64,000 nt of DNA from Gonocerus acuteangulatus (taxonomy: Eukaryota > Arthropoda > Insecta > Hemiptera > Coreidae). How positions within the stretch are numbered: position 1 is the first letter of the stretch; every line of letters begins with the position of its first letter. Under the pieces are notes generated by a model. That model searched no databases. It saw only the letters and a list, made by a program, of their open reading frames with translations, and was not told where the DNA came from. Shown in pieces: positions 24,091 to 35,239 of the stretch. A program made the position numbers and the translations under genes. The stretch is taken from assembly GCA_946811695.1 (NCBI GenBank), contig OX328123.1, positions 13,992,162 to 14,056,161 of the forward strand, in the 5' to 3' direction.

Positions 24091-24091
<1 letters not shown>
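23470..24091. other. PAM2 gene 3' UTR and AT-rich spacer
   Basis: AT-rich, with the candidate polyadenylation signal at 23595. No frame or repeat family beyond that. Confidence 0.5.
23595..23600 (+). promoter_or_regulatory. candidate polyadenylation signal of the PAM2 gene
   Basis: A canonical AATAAA lies about 270 bp after the stop codon of exon 3, in AT-rich sequence. It is the first good hexamer in a plausible 3' UTR; other AT-rich hexamers lie nearby. Confidence 0.4.
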
Positions 24092-24121
<30 letters not shown>

Positions 24122-24122
24122 T
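24092..24122. repeat. A-run and (TA)n at the 3' boundary of the R1-like LINE
   Basis: CCTCCTACCACAAAAAAAA followed by (AT)n, then the LINE 3' UTR starting TTTTTTATTTG. Confidence 0.9.
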
Positions 24123-24437
24123 TTTTTATTTGTTTCCTCCTTACAGTAACCCTGCAAGAAGGGAGTTTATTATTGTCTGCAAGTCTCATGCAACAATGAG
24201 CATACCACTTGCATTTGCATATTAACATATTTTGTTTTGTTTTTTAGACATATTATTAGTTTAAGTTAAAATTGAAAAGTTTACAAATTAAAACTTTGCA
24301 AAATATAACGATTGGAGAAAATTAACAAAAGAACAGAATATAAAATGAAGTAAAACAAAAACATGAATAATAAAGAATCAATGAATAAGTAGAAAAATTG
24401 AAATTTAGTATTACCACATAAAATGCTTAATACCATT

Positions 24438-27400
24438 TTATTTGTAATAGGTGTTCAATCTTCCCATTGCCATGTAAAGCTGCTCAGCAAATTCTCTTAA
24501 TGCCTTATTATGGCACAAAAACAGAGTTTGTTCTGGTGATGGCCAGACTCCGTTTTGTTTCATAATTGTCGTTTGTAATTTTGTCCGTTCCTGTATTAGT
24601 AGTCGGCAGTCGTATATTAAGTGTTGGTAAGTTTGTTCCGTAAGAAAGTCGCATGGACAAGTGTTTCTGTTTGTGATTTTGAAACGGTGTAAGTAAGAGT
24701 TCATTGATCCATGGCCTGTGACAAGTTGTGTTGTGTAAAAATCAGTCATAGTTTGTTTTTTTGTTAAATATGTTTGAATTTGCGGTATGAATAGCTTTAA
24801 GTGTGTCCCTTTGTTAGTATTTGTCCAGCGGTTTTCCCAAGTTTGCATAGTCTTAGTTTGTAACATATATTTTAAGTGTTTTTTCGATATCTTATCATAA
24901 CAAACTGGTAACTGGGGACTCTTTGCGGCAGCTTTAGCCGCTTTATCAGCTAATTCGTTCCCCATATTTCCAGAGTGTCCTCTTATCCACTTAAAATATA
25001 TGTTTATGTTAATGTTTTGTATTTCTGTTACATGTTTCCTTATTTCTTCTGTTAGTGAGTCATGTATCGAACGATTAGTCAGTTTTTGTAAGGTCGTCTT
25101 GCTGTCTGTGTATAAAATTGCATTATTATAGTGTCTGTATTTGGTCTTTATTAGTCGCAAACTTTCAAGTACTGCGTATTGTTCTGCTTGTATGTTTGTA
25201 CAGTATTGTCCCAGTCTGTATTTATGTACGTCCGTGGGTTCGTCGTTAATAAATACCACTGATGCACAGCCTACGTTTTCACCTTCCTTACTTCCATCAG
25301 TGTAAATTGTTAATTCTATGATGTTATTTTTGTAAGGACTTTTAAAAATTGGAAAATCAGATGGGTGAAGCCACATTGCAACTTGCAATTCTTTTTCAAT
25401 TTGACTATTTCTGAAATCGTCTACGTTTCTGCGGTTTTAAGAAGTTTAAATTGTGCTGTATATTGTTTTGCAATTAATTCTATAGGTACTATTTTCGCTA
25501 GGACGCAGGCTGCTTCATACGACACTGTTTTAAAACCCTTTATCATTTTAATGGCCATCAATCTTTGTACTCGTTGTAATTTCATTAAATTGTGTTTTTT
25601 AGCAAGTCCAGATTCCCAGATATTAATAGCATAGGTTAATGATGGGAGTACGGCTCCTTTATACAATATATGTAATGCTTCTGTGTTTAGTCCCCATGTA
25701 GTCTATGCAGCAATTGTCAGATTATTTACCAGTTTTAATAATTTTGTCTGTAGTCTGTCAATGTGTGCATTCCAGTTCAGTTTTCTGTCTAATGTTATTC
25801 CTAAATATTTCAATGTTTCAACCTGTTTAATGTTTTGTCCTTGTGATTTTACGTGTATTTGTGGATAGATTCTTTTATGTGTAAATATAATGAAAGATGA
25901 TTTTTGAATACTTAATGTTAACTTATGTTGGTCCGCCCAGTCATCAATAATACTTGTAATTACGTTAATATTGACTTGCAGCTTTTCGAATATTTTAGAT
26001 TTACTTAGTATTAATATGTCATCAGCATACGCTAAAATAGTTGTGTCTGGAGGTAACTTTATCTTTAATAAATTATTTACAATTAGATTCCATAGTAATG
26101 GCGAAAGGCTAGATCCTTGGGGCGTTCCTAGTGTTTGAAATTTGTGAAATTTCATATTTGGTTTTATGATAAAGGATTGTCTGCCTTGCAAGTAATTTTT
26201 AATAGATCTATATATATTGTTAGGACAATTGGAATTAGCCAAAGAATTTAAAATTGATGGCCACCATGCATTACCAAATGCTCCTTTAATATCTAGTGAT
26301 ATGAGAACTGTATGTGATTTAGTGTTTTTGGCTTCAGATATCAATTGTAGTGTACTTTTTAATGCATCTATTGTTGATTTTTGAGAGGTAAATCCAAATT
26401 GATTGATATGTAGGAGTGAGTTCGAGAACAAATAATGAGATAATCTGGAATGAATTATTTTTTCCAAGACTTTACCAGCTGTAGGAATTAAAGAAATGGG
26501 TCGAATCGAGGAAATATCATTCTTGCATTTTCCGGGTTTATTTAGAAGAATTACTTTAGACTTTTTCCATATTTCGGGGAAAATACCAAATTTGAAACAA
26601 TTTTTGTATAATTCATTGATAAAAATTGGGAAACAATTATATACATTTTTGAATATTTCTCCTGTAATTCCATCTACACCTGGGGATTTATTTCTTTTTA
26701 AATTTTGAATAATATAACTAATTTCTGAATCGGTTAACGGTAGGTCGTCATTTGTCTGTAGGTCTGTTGGTAGATTATTGCGAATTATTTTGTGTATTTC
26801 ATTATCATTTTGTAAGTTGTCTGTTTTAATGAGTGAGTCGAGTATATATTGGTTTGTTTCTGTTGTATTATTTGTGTATGAATCGTCATGTTTCTTTATC
26901 GTATTAAGTGTAAATTGTTCGTGTAATTTTCCATTAGCATATTTGTAAGGCCATGTCCATGGATTACAAGGACTTATATTATTGCAAAATTCTTTCCATG
27001 ATTTTATTTTATTAGCTTTTATGTTTTTTTCATAGATGTGTTTTATTTCTAAATAAGTTTGTTTTCTTTTCTGTCTCAAAGATTCATTACATGTTGTTTT
27101 TTGATATATTTTCCTTAATTTCTTTGCCTCTTTTCGAAGAGTAGTTAAATTTTCATCCCACCAAGGTTTCGGATTAAACCGATTGTTAGTATTATTTTTT
27201 TGGTAATTTCTAATTTTAAAAGTCTTATTACAGGTTTTTGAAATGATTTTGGAAAATTTATTCAATGTCAAATTCAAGTTATTACTTGATAAAAATTGTA
27301 GCATATTAGTTTCTATATTTTCAGTTATTTTAAATTCCTTACAGATTTCTGCAGATAAAGTATTTTTAAATAAATCCCAATTCGCATTTCTAGTATTATA

Positions 27401-28141
27401 TACTAATCCTATACCTTTTATTTTGTTTTTTATCTGTTTAAAAGCAAAGTTATATTTAATTGATAAATGATCTGAAAAGTTTTCTGAAGTTGAAATTTTC
27501 CAATTATTTATTTTATTTATGAGGTTTGGTGTTACTAAAGTTAAATCTATATTACTTTGCCCTCGTGGGCCATCAAAAGTTGGCAAATTTTGATTTTCAT
27601 TTAATAATGTCAAATTGTTTAGAACAATGAAATTTTCCAGTCGTCTTCCTCTTTTATTAGTAATACTGTCATGCCAAATTTTCGATCTAGCATTACTATC
27701 AACTGCTATAATTATATCGTTAGTTTTTAATTCACTCAGAATTTTATTTAATTTCGTTAAATCTTCATCAATATCATGCGTTATATCAAAATAAGCACTA
27801 ATCAGTATTAACTGTTTCCCTTCATATATGACTTCAACAACGGTTGTATCTGGATCACTGTATTTTGAAAGGAGGGATGCATCAATTTGTTTATTATTAA
27901 TAATTATTTGTGAACGAGATTTATGACTAACGCTTGAATAAATCTTAAATCTTTTAGGTTTAATTTTATTACCAATGTAAGGTTCCTGTAAAAGAGCAAT
28001 ATCTATTTTTTTATTATTTAAGTATTCATATAAAAATACAGTAGAATTAATTTTATGTTTCATATTAATCTGAATAAATTTAATTTCATAATTTTTATCA
28101 TATGTTTTAATTCCTTCAACAGCCATTGGAATCATAAACAA
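24438..28141 (-). pseudogene. R1-like LINE ORF2 (endonuclease-RT-RNase H), broken by one stop and one frameshift
   Basis: The first 812 codons hold an APE-type endonuclease (LLQEPY, DSNARS, SNIDLTLV, FSDHLS) and a reverse transcriptase (SLDIKGAF, GTPQGSSLSP, YADD, then LKYLGI). An in-frame TAG at 25703-25705 interrupts it. The same frame resumes at once, through a segment beginning LHILYKGAVLP, until a frameshift near 25425. The last frame, to 24438, is an RNase H with all four acidic residues (YTDGSK, QAEQYAV, YTDSK, GNELADKA) and a C-terminal CPC...H...C motif. Only two lesions in about 1,200 codons means a fairly young death. Confidence 0.9.
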
Positions 28142-28405
28142 AAGAAACTAGTAAACAAGATACATTAATTAGATTAGACTTGGAAAGAAACATATGTTTT
28201 CTACCAAACAAAAACAATCGCACATCAATCAACATTAGATTTAGTATATGAATGAATATTTCGTTTTTCAGAAAATGCATCATAAAGCTCGAATGTGTTT
28301 TGTTTATCAGCTGGAGTTTATGTTTTGTTTATGTGTTTATTAAAGAAGGATTTGATAAATGCTCTATTATAATAATAAAGATATTATAAATCAGTGTTGT
28401 ATTAT

Positions 28406-29419
28406 TCATTGATAATCAGTGTTATTTATTAATCTATTATAGGCATTAAGATAAGATGGGCAACCTTTACTAAGAGCAGAATGGGAGATAGATACCTTTT
28501 GGTGTGGTTTGCAATAGTTATTAAAACTAATACAATTTATACACTTGTGTTCTTCTATCTTCTCTCTTCGTGGACAGTCCTTGGCTTCATGTTCCTCTGT
28601 GCAGTGAGGGCAGGTGAGGGTTCCTCTGCAAAGTCCTGAATGGTTGAGCCGTTGGCAGTTCCTGCAGCGTCGGACAGAAAGGAAGTCATCGGTCCTACTA
28701 ATCGTGTAGAATAACTTGAGCTTTTCTGCACGTTTCACGATGATATTCCTAGCTTGTGGTGATGTTTGCAGTACTGCGTGTCTTTGATTTTCATTATATC
28801 TAGATTTTATTATAAAATAGTGACCTAATTCTTCGGTAGTTAATCCTAATTCCTCATTTTGTGATAGAATAGTCTCTGATAGGTTATGTTCATCAATTTC
28901 CGAAGGAATATTTTTTATTATAATCCTTGGTCTCAATTTTTTAATAAAATCTGATTTTAAATTTGTATTGGAATTTATCAATGTTTGGTGAATTTTTTCT
29001 ATATCGTTATTAGTTTGAGTTTCTACAATTAAATGTCCTCTATATGTCATTTTTAAATTTTTAATTCCAATCTTTAATTCTTGTGGTTTTATTATTGATT
29101 TGAATTGATTTTTTGTATCTTCAATGCTATCCTTTTCATTATTATTTTTAACAATAAGCTTAAAAGAATTATTTGTAGGTTTAATTTTAGTTTTTAATGT
29201 ACTTGCATAGGATTTCTTACTGCTAACCTCACTTGTAGTCATTATGTGTGTAGATACTCCAGGATCTTCACGTTTTTCTTGAATAGTCTTTTGTAAATCT
29301 TGAAGGAGTCCTATGGCTTTGTATACATCACTTTTTAAGTTTTTTTTGAGCACTGAAAATTCCCCTACTGGTACCAAAAGGCGGAGCACTGTTTCTATGA
29401 CCTCTACACTGTCCTCCAT
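28406..29419 (-). CDS. R1-like LINE ORF1, gag-like nucleic-acid-binding protein
   Basis: This 337-codon frame is intact from an ATG only 11 bases inside the (TA)n boundary. Initiation further upstream would only read low-complexity poly-Lys and Ile-Tyr repeats, so I reject it. The N-terminal half is Lys/Asn-rich. The C-terminal third carries zinc knuckles: CRNCQRLNHSGLC (C-x2-C-x4-H-x3-C), then CPHCTEEHEAKDC (C-x2-C-x3-H-x4-C), then a third partial Cys/His cluster beginning CINC. Proteins of this type coat the LINE RNA and form the RNP with ORF2. The 264 bp between ORF1 and ORF2 are non-coding. Confidence 0.85.
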   Translation of the reverse strand: MEDSVEVIETVLRLLVPVGEFSVLKKNLKSDVYKAIGLLQDLQKTIQEKREDPGVSTHIMTTSEVSSKKSYASTLKTKIKPTNNSFKLIVKNNNEKDSIEDTKNQFKSIIKPQELKIGIKNLKMTYRGHLIVETQTNNDIEKIHQTLINSNTNLKSDFIKKLRPRIIIKNIPSEIDEHNLSETILSQNEELGLTTEELGHYFIIKSRYNENQRHAVLQTSPQARNIIVKRAEKLKLFYTISRTDDFLSVRRCRNCQRLNHSGLCRGTLTCPHCTEEHEAKDCPRREKIEEHKCINCISFNNYCKPHQKVSISHSALSKGCPSYLNAYNRLINNTDYQ

Positions 29420-29428
29420 CTTGGACAA

Positions 29429-29548
<120 letters not shown>

Positions 29549-29668
29549 GTGGTAGGAGGAAAATCCATCATGGTCACCTGGCAAGGAGAAAACCAGATAG
29601 TGTTGGACTCCAACCGACTAAAAACCTCCCCCCCCCTTGTTCTTCGCGATCATGATGGAAACCGCTTA

Positions 29669-29671
<3 letters not shown>

Positions 29672-29740
<69 letters not shown>

Positions 29741-30681
29741 AGTGTGTGTGTCTTTTAACACGATAGCGGCCAGAGTTTTTGTTTTTTCTTCACGAAACGT
29801 GGTATATAGCGTTCAATTAGCAAAAGATTGAACGAGTTCGTTAACCACTAAAATCGGTCCACCGGGAGGGGGGGGGGGGGGGGTTTACCCTGGACCCAAA
29901 ACACTAATTTGACCATGCCAGCAGTAGTTTTTGTTATATTTTAACGAAACTAAATATTCTTAGTGGTGTCCTACCGAGAAAAATGGGTTGTAAAAATAAA
30001 CTAAATCAAATCATTATGAGGGGGGGGGGGGGGGTTGCTCCGGACCCGCAATACCAATTTGCCACTGCCAGCCGTAATTTTTGTTATATTTCAACGAAAC
30101 TTGGTATTCGTGGTGGTAATCAACAGAGAAAAATGGGTTGTAAAAATAAACTAAATCGGGTTATTTGGAGGGGGGGAAGGTTTACTCCGGACCTAAAGTA
30201 CTAATATACTCATACCGGTCATAATTTCTGCTGTATTGTAACGAAACACGGTATACGTCGAGGGGATCTCATGAGAAAGAAGTGTTGTAAGAATGAAGTA
30301 AATCGGTCTATTGGAAAGGAGGGTTTACTTTAAACTCTGTCTCATTACAATTAGCCAGCCAGACGTAGGTTCCCAAAGCCGCCGCGTGGAGCGCTATCTC
30401 CCACTAGAGGGGCTGTATCCTGTTCCTGCGTCAGATCAAAAGACGGAATGTGAAGTTTTTGTGTATTTATTAAGTAGTACAGTATTATTTATAAACATAA
30501 CTCTGGAAGCAAATTATTTACAAAATTAATAATTGAACAGTCCTCATAAGAAATGTAAATAAGCAGAACTATTCACGTTTTTATTTTATTCATACAGCAA
30601 ATTATTCAGTAATGTAGTCTAAACTACAAAAATTCTGAGGAAAGTGCTTTGTTATGCAGCTCCTGCGTGACGGACTTTTTT
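29672..30681 (+). mobile_element. Helentron-like family A element, 5'-truncated copy
   Basis: It starts in a (TA)n(TG)n tract, then AACACGATAGCGGCCAGAG, then three related blocks each starting with a G homopolymer (near 29867, 30020 and 30170), and ends ...GAGGAAAGTGC...GCAGCTCCTGCGTGACGG...CTTTTTT. The left end before (TA)n that full copies carry is missing. Non-coding. Confidence 0.75.
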
Positions 30682-31552
30682 AAAACACGAAATGTCGTTT
30701 GGCCCCACCGTGCTTAGAGGGAATATCATTAAGACAGGAAGAGTAACACAAGTGCTCTCTGGTGTACCAGCTCTGAAGCTTGTAGGTGTTGGTCTGAAAC
30801 AGTGTTGATGGTTCTTAACCCTTTAATGGACAAATTTCCCTGTTGTTTCTAAAATGTTTATATTGCCTGATTTATTACAATAGGAGGCCTATTTAAGTAA
30901 GTAAGACAGTTTGAACCATAAAAAAAAATTGTGCTTTCAATTTTCGTGGCATTCCGATAAAGCGGTGTTTGTTCTTTGATTTAGAATAATATAATAGATT
31001 TCCAATTCAGATGAACTTTTATGAGAGCGCAGAGAACAACCACAACTGCGCAGTGCTCTCATACACTCTTACGGTTACACGCAGTATATTGGAGTCTGTC
31101 ATAGGCAGCATTTATTTTCATGTTTCCTGATAATTAAACCCTACGAAAATGGCTTTGTAATTATTTTCAGTTATGTTTATTGAAGACGCTGTTTAAATAA
31201 CAGCGTGAATAAAGCACTTCTTTAAATATCATAAATAAAAACTAGGTACTTTGGTTTTGTTCTGTATTTTATTTATATTTGAACCCCCTTAAAAGTGTCT
31301 GTCTTATTTATTATTCGTTGTAAAATTGCCTTAAATTTCATTTTTTTTTTACATTATTTATAGTTGGCTTCTGAATAAAACACTATTCTTGGGCAATATT
31401 TTTTTGCACCATTACCCTATGCGCAGTAGCTGGTGTACCGTAAGTCTAGCCAACACATACCTTCTTATCTACCCAAGAAGTACACTAGAGCAAAATTTCA
31501 AGGGGCATAAAACACTTCACGAAAAATGCATCAACGTCGGAAATATGTAAAC
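30682..31552. other. no gene; one imperfect hairpin
   Basis: ATGAGAGCGCAGAG near 31020 pairs imperfectly with GCGCAGTGCTCTCAT near 31050-31064. Otherwise nothing recognised. Confidence 0.4.
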
Positions 31553-31743
31553 ATCGAATAATTCCTCATATCAAGGCATGGAACAGCAAAGTTTTCTCTA
31601 ACTCAATAGGTTGCTTCAGACCATACCTAGATCGCTTTAGGTTAAATGATGGGTCATCATGCCCTAAATGGGCCCCAAAAGATGAGACTGCTGAAAATGT
31701 GTTCTTCGAATGCCCGAGATTTCCCACCGGAAAGGCCGAATAA
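31553..31743 (+). pseudogene. LINE ORF2 C-terminal relic
   Basis: An open stretch reads IKAWNSKVFSNSIGC, then PYLDRFRLNDGSSCPKW, then TAENVFFECPRFP, ending in TAA. It matches the R1-type ORF2 tail (YL-x-RF ... CP-x-C ... AEHVFF-x-CPRF), but the second Cys is Trp and the His is Asn, so the zinc site is lost. Confidence 0.6.
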
Positions 31744-31744
31744 A

Positions 31745-32382
31745 CAGGCTTTTGAAACCAGATTATCTGCTCAGCCTACTTACAACTACGTAGATTACTT
31801 TATTTATGTAACATTATTTATCCTAAACATTTTACATCGAACCAAAATTATAGATGCATGCTAATGATTTGTTTTCTATTTAATATGTTTCTCCAACCCC
31901 AGATTTGATTTAAACTCCATAAAAAGTATAATAATTACTAGGTTTATTATAAGGATTGCTTGATATTCATAAGTGGTGCTATTCTTGAGAAGAATAACCG
32001 TCGCCACGATAGGTGGATAAGTTGCTGAAAAAGATGGCCGTAGAGGTCTATTTGATTTATCGGTCTAGGTTTGGAAAGGACTGCCGATTTCTCAAGGAAT
32101 CGCACAGTTTATCACTACCATTTCTACCATTTCTGCCTGATTACTCGCGACAAAAGGAGACTTTTCGCTCGTTACCTCTCTCGCTTATCGCCACAATACT
32201 TCGGGCCAACAAATCACTTCTCTTAGATTACACCTATTTCAGAAAAGTATATATATATATATTTATTTATTTTCTCATTTTCTCTTTAATGCATTTTTAT
32301 CATTTTTGAAGGATGAGTAGCCATTACGATTGCTCTCATGAATGATTTTTTTTAAAAATGTATAAAGATCTTCATTGAAATA
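31745..32382. other. nothing recognised
   Basis: A 98-codon frame at 32013 has no homology signal that I can see. Confidence 0.45.
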
Positions 32383-32385
32383 TTA

Positions 32386-32527
32386 GGGTGGGTTTACACT
32401 AGGATAGTTATTGCAGGATATTTATATCAGAGAGAAATTCTGACTAATGTAAACCTTGTAGAATTTATTGCAGACATACATTTGACATGGTTTTCATAAT
32501 AATAACTATCCTAGTGTAAACCCACCC
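32386..32527. mobile_element. PIF/Harbinger-type MITE, 142 bp, TTA duplication
   Basis: The first 27 bases (GGGTGGGTTTACACTAGGAT and on) are perfectly mirrored at the right end, and TTA flanks both sides (32383-32385 and 32528-32530). A 3-bp TTA/TWA duplication is the Harbinger signature. Perfect ends suggest recent insertion. Confidence 0.85.
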
Positions 32528-32582
32528 TTACAGTCTACAATTCAATTGCACTATGTAATTTGATACAGATTACATGACCAAG

Positions 32583-33290
32583 CCTCAGGTGTCCCCAGTT
32601 GTCAGCCGAATACCTTCCCACTTTAGGAAGGATTCTAGGATGACTTAGGTCACTTGCTTACGCCTCAGGTGTCCCCAGTTGTCAGCCGAATACCTTCCCA
32701 CTTTAGGAAGGATTCTAGGATGACTTAGGTTACTTGCTCACGCCTCAGGTGTCCCCAGTTGTCAGCCGAATACCTTCCCACTTTAGGAAGGATTCTAGGA
32801 TGACTTAGGTTACTTGCTCACGCCTCAGGTGTCCCCAGTTGTCAGCCGAATACCTTCCCACTTTAGGAAGGATTCTAGGATGACTTAGGTTACTTGCTCA
32901 CACCTCAGGTGTCCCCAGTTGTCAGCCGAATACCTTCCCACTTTAGGAAGGATTCTAGGATGACTTAGGTTACTTGCTCACACCTAAGGTGTCCCCAGTT
33001 GTCAGCCGAATACCTTCCCACTTTAGGAAGGATTCTAGGATGAATTAGGTCACTTGCTTACGCCTCAGGTGTCCCCAGTTGTCAGCCGAATACCTTCCCA
33101 CTTTAGGAAGGATTCTAGGATGACTTAGGTTACTGCTCACGCCTCAGGTGTCCCCAGTTGTCAGCCGAATACCTTCCCACTTTAGGAAGGATTCTAGGAT
33201 GACTTAGGTTACTTGCTCACGCCTCAGGTGTACCCAGTTGTCACCCGAATACCTTTCTTGTTTAGGAAGGATTCTAGGATGACCTGGAGT
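32583..33290 (+). repeat. 80-bp minisatellite, about nine copies
   Basis: The unit starts GCCTCAGGTGTCCCCAGTTG and contains CCTTCCCACTTTAGGAAGG, a 6-bp hairpin stem. Copies start near 32583, 32662, 32742, 32822, 32902, 32982, 33062, 33141 and 33221. The middle copies are nearly identical and the last is diverged. No frame is kept. Confidence 0.92.
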
Positions 33291-33849
33291 TACCTTAAGC
33301 CATCCAACCACACCCTCCAACTAGCAGAGAGGATTGGAGGCGAATGAGACGTGGCCTGTGATTTCATGAGGAGAGAAAATATCCACCGATATCATTCTCA
33401 ATTATTATTATTACACTGATTTTTGATCACTCCAAGACACTTCACTGCCTAAGTAGATCTCGGGGCCACTGTCTATTAAGACGTCTTGCTGGAGAGGAAG
33501 GATGATTGGTTCAGGAAAAGGATTGGGCTATAGGATTAGGATTACCGATTAATTTGCAATGGAAAGATGAGAAGCGGCTAGGGATTATGTCTTGAACAAA
33601 AGGGATATTTCGGTAATTAATTTTTCATTTTAAAAAAAATAAAAAAATGTATATATGTACATATATATGTATATATATATACATATATATATACATTTAT
33701 GTATATATATATATATATACATATATAATATAATTTTATAATTTATGCTAAATGATAGACCAATTTTTAAAAATTCGTTTTTATTATTATTATAGTTTCA
33801 AAGATTTGGTGTGCGGTGGTTTCAAAGAGAATATTCCAGTAGATCGCGT
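33291..33849. other. nothing recognised apart from simple sequence
   Basis: Spacer between the 80-bp minisatellite and the 5S-derived SINE, including the TA-rich region at 33645. Confidence 0.45.
33645..33735. repeat. TA/TATG simple-sequence region
   Basis: Imperfect (TA)n and TATATG/CATATA units over about 90 bp. Confidence 0.85.
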
Positions 33850-34081
33850 CATCATCGCTTAATAGATTTCAGATTATTATTATTTATTTTTTGGGGGGTT
33901 TTTGTTAACGGTGATTCAACTATTGGGCTATTAGCGCAGTGCTATCTACAGGTTGCCACCCTTTTTTTAACGCTAACAGCACGTGGTCGGTCACGCATTC
34001 AGGTACTGGCCAAGCCTGACGTTGCTTAACTTCGATGATCAACAGAAACCGGTGCATTCAAACGCGGCTATGGCCGTTGGC
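33850..34081 (-). mobile_element. 5S rRNA-derived SINE
   Basis: The minus strand from 34081 reads GCCAACGGCCATAGCCGCG, then CACCGGTT, then ATCGAAGTTAAGCAACGTCA and GGCTTGG, clearly the first 80-100 nt of eukaryotic 5S rRNA with its internal promoter region, ending around 33981. A non-5S body follows with AAGGGTGGCAACCTGTAGAT. The 5S part lacks the conserved 3' end and has many changes, so it is a SINE head or pseudogene, not a 5S gene. Confidence 0.8.
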
Positions 34082-34239
34082 TCTAGATAGATCACGTGGG
34101 AAATGAGGACACGTCCAGCCACCGAGATCTCCTGATCTCACCCCATCTTGTGGGGTTTTGTTAAGAAAGCTGTTAACAATTTTCATGATAGAAACGAAAA
34201 AAATCACATAAGGAATTTTTAAGGAGAAAGGGTATACTA

Positions 34240-34340
<101 letters not shown>

Positions 34341-34725
34341 CGAATCGAACATATCTGTTGTCATTTAAAATACTCGGTACATGTGTTTACATTATTTAAA
34401 ACAAATTAGGCTCATCAAAGTAGCCATTTTATATAATTGCATTGTATTAAGGTTTTTTCCATAAAATTACTTGAAAAAATATTACTTATAACAATAGATG
34501 CATACATTGTAAAGTGCTGTGGCTTTGCCCCAGACATTACAAACAAGCGCCATGTTTGCAGGGCAGGACTAAACAAACTAACACGAGCTAAAGTTCATTT
34601 TCAATTCTCTTCGGGAAACTCAGCTGTAATAACTTTCCAAAGAATGTTTCTTCAGTGTAGATTTTTTAAAATTAATTTTAGGCTTAATTAACTCACAAAT
34701 CCTCAATAAAATCAAATTTAACTTT
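34341..34725. other. nothing recognised
   Basis: An 84-codon frame (34437) lacks recognisable motifs. Confidence 0.4.
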
Positions 34726-35132
34726 TAATACCAAACAGGTGAAGAATAACCCTTCAAAAATTTTTCAAACTTTACATTTATTCCTCCATCACAACGTTTC
34801 GGACACACAGGTCCATCCTCAGGCAATCATGTCCTGTTCATTACTATAGTTACACTAAAACAGTCATGCAATAAATAAACATGATTCCTGTAAGGAACCA
34901 AGTCAAATTACACCTACATCAATTAAAGTGTTTAATTGATGTAGGTGTAATTTGACTTGGTTCCTTACAGGAATCATGTTTATTTATTGCATGACTGTTT
35001 TAGTGTAACTATAGTAATGAACAGGACATGATTGCCTGAGGATGGACCTGTGTGTCCGAAACGTTGTGATGGAGGAATAAATGTAAAGTTTGAAAAATTG
35101 TTGAAGGGTTATTCTTCACCTGTTTGGTATTA
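34726..35132. repeat. near-perfect palindrome, 202-bp arms, 3-bp centre
   Basis: The left arm 34726-34927 and right arm 34931-35132 are reverse complements with about one mismatch, around a GTG centre. Each arm carries one hammerhead-like motif (CTGAGGA-T-GGAC...GTCC-GAAAC), so the motif appears on both strands. So little divergence implies recent formation or ongoing gene conversion. An assembly artefact from an inverted read join cannot be excluded. Confidence 0.9.
35031..35072 (+). ncRNA. hammerhead-ribozyme-like motif
   Basis: CTGAGGA (35036-35042), one extra T, stem II GGAC/GTCC with a CTGTGT loop (35044-35057), and GAAA (35058-35061). Then ACGT as a minimal stem III, and GTT as a permitted cleavage triplet. 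The bases 5' of the core can pair with the bases after the cleavage site for about 5 bp (stem I). A mirror copy lies at 34786-34827 on the minus strand. The extra base before stem II departs from the textbook core, so activity is unproven. Confidence 0.45.
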
Positions 35133-35239
35133 TTAATTAATACCCTTCATTTAGCAATCATGTATTCATTTAACTTAATTTATACGCCTTGAAAGGAATT
35201 CTTAGAAAAAGCACTTGGTTCTTTGCCTCGAAAAAAAGA

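Noticed and set aside
32583..33290. CRISPR-like array
   Set aside because: Units are contiguous 80-bp tandem copies without unique spacers, in a eukaryotic context; the 49298-49659 array likewise.
33981..34081. Functional 5S rRNA gene
   Set aside because: The 3' third of 5S is missing and there are many substitutions and an appended body.
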